From positions 88,528-152,527 of the forward strand of contig CAMCVK010000009.1 in the NCBI GenBank assembly GCA_945881865.1: 64,000 bases of DNA, in the 5' to 3' direction. Source of the stretch: Fimbriimonas ginsengisoli Gsoil 348. Its GTDB lineage: Bacteria > Armatimonadota > Fimbriimonadia > Fimbriimonadales > Fimbriimonadaceae. A program made the translations under genes and the position numbers. Below the pieces are notes generated by a model. It saw only the letters and a program-made list of their open reading frames with translations, was not told where the DNA came from and did not search any database. This document shows, piece by piece, positions 16,066 through 24,123 of this stretch; position 1 is the first letter of the stretch, and each line of letters starts with the position of its first letter.

Positions 16066-17196
16066 GTGATTCAAGAAGCCCGACTTAAGCGCCTGTTCCT
16101 CGACTTGATTTCGATTAACGCACCGAGTTTGGACGAGAAGGAAGTCGTCGACTGGACCCTTCAGTACCTTGAAGCCAACAATTTAGAAGCCTGGACCGAG
16201 AGCGCGGCGGCTCAATTGGGCGGGAATGCAGACAACGTGATCGCGCACCTTCCGGCGAACGCCGAGGGACGCCCCCGCATTTTCCTGAGCGCGCACTTCG
16301 ATACGGTTGAACCAACGCCCAATCTCGTGGTGATTGAAGAAGATGGCGTCATCCGCTCGGACGGAACGTCGATCCTCGGGGCAGACGATAAGGGCGGCAT
16401 GGCCCCGGCAATCGAGGCAGTTTTGGCACTTCGCGAGAGTGGCCTCCCGCACGGAGATGTCTACCTTTTGCTTTCGGTCGCGGAGGAAATCGGGCTACTC
16501 GGCGCGAGCGTGCTAAAAATCGAGGACCTCAATCTGGACTACGGCTACGTGCTCGATACCGGCCCGCCGGTCGGCACGTTCGTCACCCGAACCGCGACCC
16601 ACGATCACCTGAGGGTGTTCATCGAAGGCAAGCCGGCCCATGCGGGCAAGGATCCAGAGCACGGCATTAACGCGATTCAGGTGCTGGCGGATGCCGTGAC
16701 GCGCATGAAGCTAGGGCGAATTGGCCCCGAAACCACCGCAAACCTTGGGATTGTTCGGGGCGGAACCGCCACCAACGTCGTCTGCCCGTTTGTCGAGCTG
16801 GAAGCAGAAGCCCGAAGCACCAACGAGGCCGAGCTGGATGCGCAGATCGGCCACATGATCGTCGAGTTTGAGGCCGCCGCCGCACGGTTCGGCGCGACAG
16901 TCAGCATCGAGCATCATCGGCACTATCACGCTTACGACATTCCGGAAAACAGCCCGGTGGTTCAGGTTGCGAAACGTGCCCTGACGGCCCAAGGGTTTGC
17001 GGGAACTTCGCGAACCACGCTCGGGGGAAGCGACGCCAACATCTACAACGCAAAAGGGGTGCCGACGATCGTTCTTGCGACCGGAATGGATCGGATTCAC
17101 ACCCACGAAGAGTTCATTCGGCTCGATGACCTGTACTCAACGGCGAAGGTTGCACTCGCGATTCTGATCGAGAGCGGGGGCTCGCCAAAGGCCTGA
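16066..17196 (+). CDS. M20-family metallopeptidase (peptidase T-like)
   Basis: The 376-residue protein starts on GTG. It has the M20 dizinc site pattern: SAHFDTVEPT (His77, with Asp79), GADDKGG (Asp107 bridging), AEEIGLLG (Glu140/141, catalytic base and ligand), LDTGPP and a C-terminal IHTHEEF. The lid domain with HAGKDPEHGINAI is inserted between. Length and the 'GADDKGG' and 'HAGKDP' signatures are closest to the peptidase T/PepT-like branch, which removes N-terminal residues from tripeptides in the cytoplasm. Cleavage specificity cannot be read from sequence. Confidence 0.88.
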   Translation: MIQEARLKRLFLDLISINAPSLDEKEVVDWTLQYLEANNLEAWTESAAAQLGGNADNVIAHLPANAEGRPRIFLSAHFDTVEPTPNLVVIEEDGVIRSDGTSILGADDKGGMAPAIEAVLALRESGLPHGDVYLLLSVAEEIGLLGASVLKIEDLNLDYGYVLDTGPPVGTFVTRTATHDHLRVFIEGKPAHAGKDPEHGINAIQVLADAVTRMKLGRIGPETTANLGIVRGGTATNVVCPFVELEAEARSTNEAELDAQIGHMIVEFEAAAARFGATVSIEHHRHYHAYDIPENSPVVQVAKRALTAQGFAGTSRTTLGGSDANIYNAKGVPTIVLATGMDRIHTHEEFIRLDDLYSTAKVALAILIESGGSPKA

Positions 17197-17224
17197 TCTT
17201 GGCTTCCATTGAATCCGATGGGGG

Positions 17225-17233
17225 TGCTATCCT
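17225..17233 (+). promoter_or_regulatory. Extended -10 promoter element of the small barrel protein gene
   Basis: TGCTATCCT matches an extended -10 (TGnTATnnT), 60 nt before the ATG at 17294. The leader contains a CCGCC...GGCGG inverted repeat (about 17248-17273) of unknown role. No good -35 is placed at the standard distance. Confidence 0.4.
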
Positions 17234-17293
17234 ATGGAGGTAACTTTCCGCCGATGCGCTGAGCTTTTGGCGGGGTGACTTGGAAGACTAGAA

Positions 17294-17815
17294 ATGAAGA
17301 AAACTGCAGGTTTGGCCGCACTTACGGCCGCAATGGTTCTCACGATCGCTCCGGCAATGGCTCAGGATGCTCCGACTTCGACCGGCATTAGCCTCCGCGT
17401 TGGCGCATTCTTCCCCAACGACGCCTTCGCTAAGGACCAGTCAAAGACTTGGTTCGCAATCGGCGTTCAGTACAAGGTCTCGGAGCTTACGCAGTTCTCG
17501 AAGGACAACTACAAGGCTGACCTCGCGGTCTCCTTCGACTACTACGAGCGAAGCGGATTCCGGATCTCCCCGCTTCTTGTCAACTACGTCGGCCACCTCG
17601 GAGAGAACTTGTTCTACACGGGCGGCGTCGGAATCGCCTTCACCCGATTCCCGGCCGGATCCGGTTTCGACAGCGAAACCAAGTTCGCCTACACGATTGG
17701 CGTGGGCTATAACGTCACCAAGGGCAAGCAGCCGATCTTCGTCGAAGGCAAGTTCTTCGGCAACGAAACGAAAGAATACAACGGATTCGGCCTCTACGCC
17801 GGCATCCGATTCTGA
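17294..17815 (+). CDS. Small outer-membrane beta-barrel-like protein
   Basis: The 173-residue protein has a Sec signal peptide (about 1-23, ending AMAQ). The mature part shows alternating hydrophobic strands, repeated aromatic residues and a terminal Phe (YAGIRF), the usual C-terminal signature of Gram-negative outer-membrane barrels. Length fits an eight-stranded OmpA/OmpW-like barrel. The gene has its own promoter-like element and a very strong terminator, so it is probably abundantly expressed alone. Exact family unknown. Confidence 0.65.
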   Translation: MKKTAGLAALTAAMVLTIAPAMAQDAPTSTGISLRVGAFFPNDAFAKDQSKTWFAIGVQYKVSELTQFSKDNYKADLAVSFDYYERSGFRISPLLVNYVGHLGENLFYTGGVGIAFTRFPAGSGFDSETKFAYTIGVGYNVTKGKQPIFVEGKFFGNETKEYNGFGLYAGIRF

Positions 17816-17827
17816 AATAGCGCTTGA

Positions 17828-17865
17828 CCTGGCTTCCCGGTTGCATCCGGGAAGCCAGGACTTTT
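17828..17865 (+). terminator. Strong rho-independent terminator
   Basis: A perfect 13-bp stem (CCTGGCTTCCCGG at 17828-17840 and its complement at 17847-17859) with a TTGCAT loop is followed by CTTTT. It ends transcription of the barrel gene and makes a sigma-factor start at 17867 (GTG) unlikely. Confidence 0.88.
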
Positions 17866-17902
17866 CGTGAACCTTTCGTCAATCGAAACGTTAAGGCTTC
17901 GC

Positions 17903-18544
17903 ATGGAGATGTTGTCAAGGATCGGTGGCTGGAAAATGCGCCGCGCGGTAGAACCAGTGGTGCAAGAGGATCTGCGAGATTCGGCACTGGTCGAGCGATG
18001 CCGGAAACAAGATTTCGAAGCGTTCGGAAAGTTTGTCGATGCCTACCAGGCACGCGTTTTTGGATTTGTTCGCCGAAGTGTGGCCACCGCCGATGACGCA
18101 GCCGACGTCACACAGGAAGTTTTCATTCGCGCGTTCCAGAGCTTCCCGAGCTTTGATGGTCGCGGTTCCGTTCGTACCTGGCTGTTTAGAATCGCCCACA
18201 ACCTGTGCATCGATCGAGCGCGAAAGCGCGACCGGCGAGTCACAGAAGCGTCGATGTTTATTGGCGACGATGCCGAAGAATTTGAAACGCCTGATGATCG
18301 ATGGCAGCCAGAACGACTTGCCCTCAGCGAAGAACTGAACGCCGTGGTAGAGCAGGGAATCCAGGAACTGAGCCTGAAATTGCGGACCGTTTTGCTATTG
18401 CATGACCGAGAAGACATGGATTACGAAGAGATCGCCAAGCTGGTTTCTGTACCCGTCGGAACCGTCAAGAGTCGCCTTTTCCTCGCTCGCAAACACTTGC
18501 AGGCGAAACTTACGGCCTACCTCGCTGCAGAAGGTGTGGCATGA
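17903..18544 (+). CDS. ECF RNA polymerase sigma factor (RpoE-like)
   Basis: From the ATG at 17903 the protein has 213 residues. I prefer this start because AAGG lies 7 nt upstream and a GTG at 17867 sits against the terminator. Region 2 (about 30-95) has the AFGKFVDAYQARVFGFVRR and DVTQEVFIRAFQSF blocks and the RTWLFRIAHNLCIDRARKR promoter-melting segment. Region 4 (about 140-195) has LLHDREDMDYEEIAKLV and GTVKSRLFLARKHL. It overlaps the next gene by 4 nt, the usual placement of a cognate anti-sigma factor. Confidence 0.92.
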   Translation: MEMLSRIGGWKMRRAVEPVVQEDLRDSALVERCRKQDFEAFGKFVDAYQARVFGFVRRSVATADDAADVTQEVFIRAFQSFPSFDGRGSVRTWLFRIAHNLCIDRARKRDRRVTEASMFIGDDAEEFETPDDRWQPERLALSEELNAVVEQGIQELSLKLRTVLLLHDREDMDYEEIAKLVSVPVGTVKSRLFLARKHLQAKLTAYLAAEGVA

Positions 18545-18963
18545 GCCAGTCCCCATTCGATCGAAACGACTCGCCGGAGGATGTTGTTCGTCAGCTCGTT
18601 TCCAGACTGCCCGAGGAAACTCCGAGCATGGTCTGGCGGAGCGAACTTAACGAAAAGCTTCGGCGAGAAGCAGACAAGACGCGCGCTCGAAAGCGGCGGA
18701 TGCTCCTCTTCAGTCCGATGCTGGGATTCGCAACCGTGCTTCTCATTACGGCGATTTGGTGGCAGCCCCGAATGTCCGCCACCAGCTCGACTGCAATGAA
18801 CGCATCGGTAAGTTTGGAGTTCGCGCTTGCGGCTGCCTACGGAGACCAGGTCGATTCGAGCACCGGTTCGACGCTAACGGCCGACGAAGCAACCGAGTTT
18901 GCCGGTCGCACGCTGCCCATCGCTGCCGCAGAGAGGTTAGATTTTGATCCGCATTCTTTCTAG
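18541..18963 (+). CDS. Single-pass membrane protein, putative anti-sigma factor
   Basis: The 140-residue protein has a charged N-terminal cytoplasmic part (1-55, Arg/Glu-rich), one membrane segment (about 57-77) and a short Ser/Thr/Ala-rich extracytoplasmic tail. No recognised zinc-binding HxxxCxxC motif is present. Its position (ATGA overlap with the sigma gene) and topology are those of an anti-sigma factor like RseA. That role is inferred from context only. Confidence 0.6.
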   Translation: MSQSPFDRNDSPEDVVRQLVSRLPEETPSMVWRSELNEKLRREADKTRARKRRMLLFSPMLGFATVLLITAIWWQPRMSATSSTAMNASVSLEFALAAAYGDQVDSSTGSTLTADEATEFAGRTLPIAAAERLDFDPHSF

Positions 18964-19927
18964 CCTGGTTCTGTTTGGCCTTGCTCTCCCGGGCGCGATT
19001 GCTCAAGCTCCCGTTCGAGTTGAGGATCCGCAGATTGGCCGTAAGGACCCGATTCCTCCGATCGTTCGGCTTGCCGTGCGACAAAGTCGCGACCTGAAAT
19101 TCGTGGGTCGCCGAAGCGTAGAGCTTCGCCGAGACGGAAAAATGCTCCGGTTCACGGAGATCGTCACAAGGCTGGGCCAACGAACGCGCACGGAGTTCTC
19201 GGAGGATTCGCCGTTCTCCGGTCAAATCATCGTGGAAGACGCTCAGAACCGCCGCCATTTTCTTCCGGATTCGAACGAGGTCCGGGTGTTGCCGGCGCGG
19301 GCAGAAGACGGCGTACCCGGGATCATCAAGGCGTACAAGAGCGGAACCAAGATGTCCTTCCGCATGGGTCGACCTGAACTGATCGCCGGTCGAAGGGCGC
19401 CGCGACTCGATGTGCGAGACCCGGATGGAAACGTTCTGCAGCAGTTTTGGATTGATCCTCAGAGCGGTGCGGTCCTGCAGCGCAAGGTTTACGATTCGGT
19501 TGGGACGTACGTAGGAGGCTTCCGATTTGAGTCGGTCGACTTCAAGGCCGCGATCGATCCCGGCATTTTCGTCTTGATGCGAAAAGGGGCGAAGCTGACG
19601 ACTCCGGAAACGACCTTGGATGAGATGATTCAGCAAGGCGGGTTTGCTGCGGTCACTCTGAAGGGGGCACCCGGCTTTCGTCTGGACAACGTCCGGGTGA
19701 TCTCGCCCGTTGGAGCACCTGTCCTGCTCCAAGCCTACGTTGGCGGTGGCCGCCGGGTCATTCTGTTTCAAACCAAAGCCGATTTGGATCCAGAGCGAAT
19801 GAAGCGTTTTGCCCGGGCCGGTACCCGGACGGTAGTCTGGACGGCCCAGGGACGGAATTTTGCGCTGGTTGGTCCGTCTAAAGGTACGGACCTAGAGTCG
19901 CTGGCCGAATACGCGAAGAAGCGCTAG
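18944..19927 (+). CDS. RseB/MucB-like secreted regulatory protein
   Basis: The 327-residue protein starts on TTG at 18944, with GAGAGG 8 nt upstream supporting the start inside the preceding gene. A signal peptide (about 1-20) is followed by an N-terminal lipoprotein-carrier-like domain (about 30-205) and a smaller C-terminal domain (about 215-327). The layout and the position after sigma and anti-sigma genes match MucB/RseB, which senses envelope damage and shields the anti-sigma factor from proteolysis. Sequence identity to RseB is too low to judge by eye, so the call is partly contextual. Confidence 0.6.
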   Translation: MIRILSSLVLFGLALPGAIAQAPVRVEDPQIGRKDPIPPIVRLAVRQSRDLKFVGRRSVELRRDGKMLRFTEIVTRLGQRTRTEFSEDSPFSGQIIVEDAQNRRHFLPDSNEVRVLPARAEDGVPGIIKAYKSGTKMSFRMGRPELIAGRRAPRLDVRDPDGNVLQQFWIDPQSGAVLQRKVYDSVGTYVGGFRFESVDFKAAIDPGIFVLMRKGAKLTTPETTLDEMIQQGGFAAVTLKGAPGFRLDNVRVISPVGAPVLLQAYVGGGRRVILFQTKADLDPERMKRFARAGTRTVVWTAQGRNFALVGPSKGTDLESLAEYAKKR

Positions 19928-19969
19928 GTGCCCTGGAGTCCGCCGTTTAGCCTGGCAAGGCGCGACGGC

Positions 19970-19975
19970 TATACT
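19970..19975 (+). promoter_or_regulatory. Candidate -10 box upstream of PBP1A
   Basis: TATACT lies 14 nt before the GTG start at 19990, with AGGAGAG (19979-19985) between. The ribosome site and the presumed transcription start almost coincide, so the leader would be very short. No -35 of note. Confidence 0.35.
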
Positions 19976-19989
19976 GCAAGGAGAGCATA

Positions 19990-22284
19990 GTGCGCAAACA
20001 GAATCGAGTTGTAAAGCCCTGGGTTCGCTTTCTGAAGCGGACTCTCGCGGTAGTTGTCCTCCTGGGACTCACCGTCATTGCGGTTCTTTTCGGTGCCCTC
20101 ATAGTTATTACCAAAAACGTTCGGTCCGAAATTGGGACCCTCGAAGACAAGCTGGTGGTCAACGAGAACCGACCTTCCGTTATCGTTTCGAGCGACGGAA
20201 CTGAGCTCCTGCGGCTTGTCTCCGAATACCGCAAGCCTTTCCAACTCGAAGACGTTCCTCCGCATGTCATCAACGCCTTTATTGCCGCAGAGGACCGTCG
20301 TTTCTACCAGCACGAGGGTGTTGACTACATCGGCCTCGGTCGGGCGCTGGTCTTGGCAGCGCGCGAGGGCAAGGTTTCGCAAGGCGGAAGCACGATCACG
20401 ATGCAGCTTGCCAAGCAGCTGCTCACGGGAAGTGACCGAACCTTCGACCGTAAGCTGAAGGACATCATCCTGGCCAATGAGCTTGAGTCGCTCAAGACCA
20501 AAGACCAGATCATGGAGCTTTATCTCAAGCAGGTCTACTTTGGGGAAGGTGCCTTTGGCTTGGCATCAGCAGCCGAGGTGTTCTTCAAGAAACACGTCAA
20601 GGATCTCACCATCGCTGAGGCAGCGATGCTCGCCCGTTGCGTTCGCCGTCCGACCTTCGAAAATCCGGTCGCGCGATATCCGCGCGCCTTCGCCAACAAG
20701 AACGTGGTGCTCGGCATCATGAAAGAGGAGGGGATGATCAATGAAGGCGAGTTTCAGCGCGGCCGGGCCGAGCGACCTAAGATCTACGGCCAGACGTTTC
20801 GGAAGAGCCTTCAGAACAGCATCGCCCCCTATTTCGTGGACTATGTGCTGAGCGAGCTGAAAGAGAGCTACCCGGAGCTGGACCTGAAGACCGGCGGCTA
20901 CCGAATCGAGACGACCCTCAACCTGAAGCTGCAGCAGTTCGCCGAAGCGTCGGTTCGTGGGGTCGTCAAGGACTTCCGGCGTCAAGGGGTAACCAACGGT
21001 GCCTTCGTGTTGATGGACCGAAACGGGCACCTCTTGGCCATCGTTGGCGGCCAAGACTATAGTAAGAGTCAGTTCAATATCGCAACGATTGGAATGCGCC
21101 AGCCTGGTTCCAGCTTCAAGCCGATTGTGTATAGCGCAGCCCTCGCGACGGGTTCCGTCCGCCCGGGTCAGAGTATCAGCAACCAGCCGGTAAAGGTAAT
21201 CGACGGGCGTCCGTGGCCAAAAAACAGCGGAAGGTTCAACGGGCCGAGCTACTCCATCGACACTTCGATCGCGATGTCGATCAACCGGCCGGCAGTGCAC
21301 ACGTTCCTTGACGCAGGCAAACAAAACGTGGTGCAGTACGCGCAAGATGTTTTCGGCCTCAAGTCGCCACTTCAAGACCGTGGTGGGATCCCGGATTCGC
21401 TTGCGCTTGGAGCGATGCCGGTAAAGCCGGTGGAAATGGCAGAGGTCTACTCTGTCTTCATGCTCGGTGGAGACCGTGTCCACCCGACGCCCATCCGGCG
21501 AATCCTGGGTCCTAATCAGGAAGTAATCAAGGAAGACCGTCCCCTGAAGTTTGAGCGCGTGTTGCCCACGTGGGTGGCCGAAACGATGGATGGCTATCTC
21601 GGGCAGGTCGTGAACAACGGCACCGCACGCGCGGCGATGGCGGTGCCAGACTCGCGCGGCAAAACCGGAACGACGAACAGCAACAAAGACGCTTGGTTTT
21701 GCGGCTACACGCCGGATTACGTCGGGATCGCCTGGGTTGGAAATCTACGCGGCAAGGCGATGGGGGCGAAAGTCTTCGGCGGAACGGTTGCGATTCGCTT
21801 CTGGGTCGAAATCGTTAACCATGCGCGGGCCACGGTGAAGCCGCCTGACAAGCTGCCGCCTAGCGACTTTACGGTCACTACGGGTCCCGGTCCGACGGTG
21901 AAGTCGGTGCCACCGCCTGCAACTGGGCCCGAGGCGACGAAAGCGGAGGATTTTGACCCCGACGTCCCGACCGTAACCGAAAGTCGGCGCCCCGAGATCA
22001 ATCCCTCAGACGTGCCGGTTGACCTTGACGGCAACGCGGACGCGGTTCCCACTGGCGATCTCGACCCGACAGAGGAACCGACTCCCCGGGCACGGGTGCC
22101 GGATCGCCCCAAGCCTCGTTCGAGCGCACCAAACAGGACCCAGACGGACACGTACGTCGAGATCGAAGTGTGCGCCGACACCGGAGAACGGGCCAGTCTG
22201 TATTGCCCGAACACCGTTACGCGGCGATTCCCGACCGGCAAGGCACCAAGGTCGATTTGCCATGAGCATCGGCGGGGCGGCTAG
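19990..22284 (+). CDS. Class A penicillin-binding protein 1A (glycosyltransferase + transpeptidase)
   Basis: This 764-residue protein starts on GTG with AGGAGAG ahead. A membrane anchor (about 18-42) precedes the GT51 domain (about 60-240) with catalytic Glu101 in AAEDRRFYQH and the QGGSTITMQLAKQLL block. The transpeptidase domain has SxxK (Ser374, Lys377), SxN (SIN in AMSINRP) and KTGTT (Lys558). The tail is Pro/Thr/Asp-rich and ends in a Cys-containing segment (CADTGERASLYC). It polymerises and cross-links peptidoglycan on the outer face of the membrane. PBP2 follows 3 nt later, so the two synthases are probably co-transcribed. Confidence 0.94.
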   Translation: MRKQNRVVKPWVRFLKRTLAVVVLLGLTVIAVLFGALIVITKNVRSEIGTLEDKLVVNENRPSVIVSSDGTELLRLVSEYRKPFQLEDVPPHVINAFIAAEDRRFYQHEGVDYIGLGRALVLAAREGKVSQGGSTITMQLAKQLLTGSDRTFDRKLKDIILANELESLKTKDQIMELYLKQVYFGEGAFGLASAAEVFFKKHVKDLTIAEAAMLARCVRRPTFENPVARYPRAFANKNVVLGIMKEEGMINEGEFQRGRAERPKIYGQTFRKSLQNSIAPYFVDYVLSELKESYPELDLKTGGYRIETTLNLKLQQFAEASVRGVVKDFRRQGVTNGAFVLMDRNGHLLAIVGGQDYSKSQFNIATIGMRQPGSSFKPIVYSAALATGSVRPGQSISNQPVKVIDGRPWPKNSGRFNGPSYSIDTSIAMSINRPAVHTFLDAGKQNVVQYAQDVFGLKSPLQDRGGIPDSLALGAMPVKPVEMAEVYSVFMLGGDRVHPTPIRRILGPNQEVIKEDRPLKFERVLPTWVAETMDGYLGQVVNNGTARAAMAVPDSRGKTGTTNSNKDAWFCGYTPDYVGIAWVGNLRGKAMGAKVFGGTVAIRFWVEIVNHARATVKPPDKLPPSDFTVTTGPGPTVKSVPPPATGPEATKAEDFDPDVPTVTESRRPEINPSDVPVDLDGNADAVPTGDLDPTEEPTPRARVPDRPKPRSSAPNRTQTDTYVEIEVCADTGERASLYCPNTVTRRFPTGKAPRSICHEHRRGG

Positions 22285-22287
22285 ACC

Positions 22288-24123
22288 TTGTCCGTCATCC
22301 ACGCGCCAAAGGAGCGGGAACTCGACCCGAGACTGCTGACATTTCCAGTAGTGATGGGTTTGCTCATTGCGACCCTCTTTGCCCGGCTTTGGTACCTGCA
22401 GGTCGTGAAAGCGACGGAACTTCAGGAGCGCGCAAGCCAAACGAGCGAAGCCCAAACGATTTCGCTGGCCCCTCGGGGCCTCATTTTCGACCGTGACGGT
22501 CGGTTGATTGCCGGCGTGCGACCGAAAGTCGTCGTCAAGGTTGTACCGGCCCAGCTCGAAAAGAATCCCGCGCTTCTGGATCGGCTGGCCGCCGTATTGA
22601 AAGCGGACAAGAAAAAGCTGCTCCGCAAAATGAACGAGAACCGGGCGAACCGAAACTTGCCCACGGTGATTTTTGTGGGGGCAGACCTCAGTGCCAGCGG
22701 TCGAATCGCAGAAGCTCCCGAGGACTTCCCGGGGGTCGAAATCGACACCCTGCCCATGCGGTACTACCGGGACGGAACCAGCTTCTCGCACGTGCTCGGC
22801 TACGTCTGGACGCCCGATCCCCGAGACGAGGGGCGGTTTAGAGAACGGGGCTTCACCGGGCCGATCCCGGCCTACGTTGGCAAACAAGGAATTGAGAAGG
22901 CGTACGAGACCGACCTGATGGGAACGGCCGGCATCCAATGGACGGAGATCGACGCAAAGGGAAGACCCCTCCGCGTCGTCGAGCGAGATGCGGCGATTCC
23001 GGGTGGCCAGCTGTTTCTTTCGCTGGATGCCGACCTACAAAAAGCCGCCACGCACCTTCTCGGTGCTGGTGGATATAAAGCCAGCGCGGTTGCGCTAGAC
23101 CCCAGCACTGGCGAAATCCTTTGCATGGTAAGTAGCCCAACGTTTGACCAGACCATTTTTGAGGGCGGTATTACGCAGAGCGAATGGGACTCGCTAAACA
23201 GCGCGGAACGAACGCCGATGCTGAACCGCGCGATTCAGACCGCGTTGGCGCCTGGTTCCACATTTAAGATCGTGACCGCGATAGCTGCGGCGCAGGCCGG
23301 AAAGTGGGATCCAAACCGACCGACCTTCTGCGATGGCGGCTTTCACATGGGCCGAAAAACCTTCAAATGCCTAGGGCGCCATGGTGCGATCACCTTCGAG
23401 CGGGCGATGGAGAAGTCGTGCAACACCTACTTCTGCGCGCTTGGCAAGTATGTTGGCCGGGAGTCCCTCGTCGAGACCTCGGCGATGCTGGGCCTCGGGG
23501 AAAAATCGGGGCTAGAGATCGGCGGCGAGCAACCCGGAGACCTGCCAAACGAACGCTGGCTAAATCGCGCTCGCAAACCGGCCGTTTGGTACGGGGGTGA
23601 CGTTGTCAACGCAGCCATCGGCCAGGGCGCCGTGGCCGCGACGCCACTACAGATGGCGACCGTGGCGGCGATGGTCGGTACGCGGGGAGTCGCCTATGTG
23701 CCGCACTTGGTTCACGCCGTAAAGACCAGCGATGGCACGATGCAAAAGGTGATTCCCCGGGAGTCGCACCGCATCCAACTGCCCGACTCGTTTTGGGATG
23801 CTTTGACCGAATCGCTAGGGAAAGTCGTTGAAAGCGGCACGGCGCAGCGGGCAAAGATCCCGGGCGTTGCCTGGGGCGGAAAAACGGGAAGCGCGGAGCA
23901 TGCAAAAGGCACCGTGACCCACAGCTGGTTCGTGGGGATGGCCCCGCTCGTCAACCCCAAGATCGCGATCTGCGTTCGCGTGGAGAGCTCGGGGCACGGA
24001 GGAGACGTTGCCGCGCCGATTGCCCGCGATCTCGTGAAGATTTACTTGGACAAGATTGCACGGAAAGCCGCGGCATCATCGGCGGCCGTATCGCCTTCCG
24101 CTGCCTTGCCTTCGGCGCGGTAA
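22288..24123 (+). CDS. mrdA: Penicillin-binding protein 2 (class B transpeptidase)
   Basis: The 611-residue protein starts on TTG. An N-terminal membrane segment (about 18-38) is followed by the PBP dimer domain with APRGLIFDRDGRLIAG (about 63-78) and a transpeptidase domain. Catalytic motifs are SxxK (Ser324, Lys327 in PGSTFKIVT), SxN (SCN, Ser377) and KTGSAE (Lys532). Length and motif spacing match PBP2/MrdA, the elongation-specific cross-linking enzyme; FtsI is less likely. Its 3' end overlaps the convergent O-antigen-ligase-like gene by 82 nt. Confidence 0.9.
   Translation: MSVIHAPKERELDPRLLTFPVVMGLLIATLFARLWYLQVVKATELQERASQTSEAQTISLAPRGLIFDRDGRLIAGVRPKVVVKVVPAQLEKNPALLDRLAAVLKADKKKLLRKMNENRANRNLPTVIFVGADLSASGRIAEAPEDFPGVEIDTLPMRYYRDGTSFSHVLGYVWTPDPRDEGRFRERGFTGPIPAYVGKQGIEKAYETDLMGTAGIQWTEIDAKGRPLRVVERDAAIPGGQLFLSLDADLQKAATHLLGAGGYKASAVALDPSTGEILCMVSSPTFDQTIFEGGITQSEWDSLNSAERTPMLNRAIQTALAPGSTFKIVTAIAAAQAGKWDPNRPTFCDGGFHMGRKTFKCLGRHGAITFERAMEKSCNTYFCALGKYVGRESLVETSAMLGLGEKSGLEIGGEQPGDLPNERWLNRARKPAVWYGGDVVNAAIGQGAVAATPLQMATVAAMVGTRGVAYVPHLVHAVKTSDGTMQKVIPRESHRIQLPDSFWDALTESLGKVVESGTAQRAKIPGVAWGGKTGSAEHAKGTVTHSWFVGMAPLVNPKIAICVRVESSGHGGDVAAPIARDLVKIYLDKIARKAAASSAAVSPSAALPSAR

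Noticed and set aside
18746..19771. 341-codon minus-strand reading frame
   Set aside because: It is antisense to the putative anti-sigma and RseB-like genes and shows no domain.
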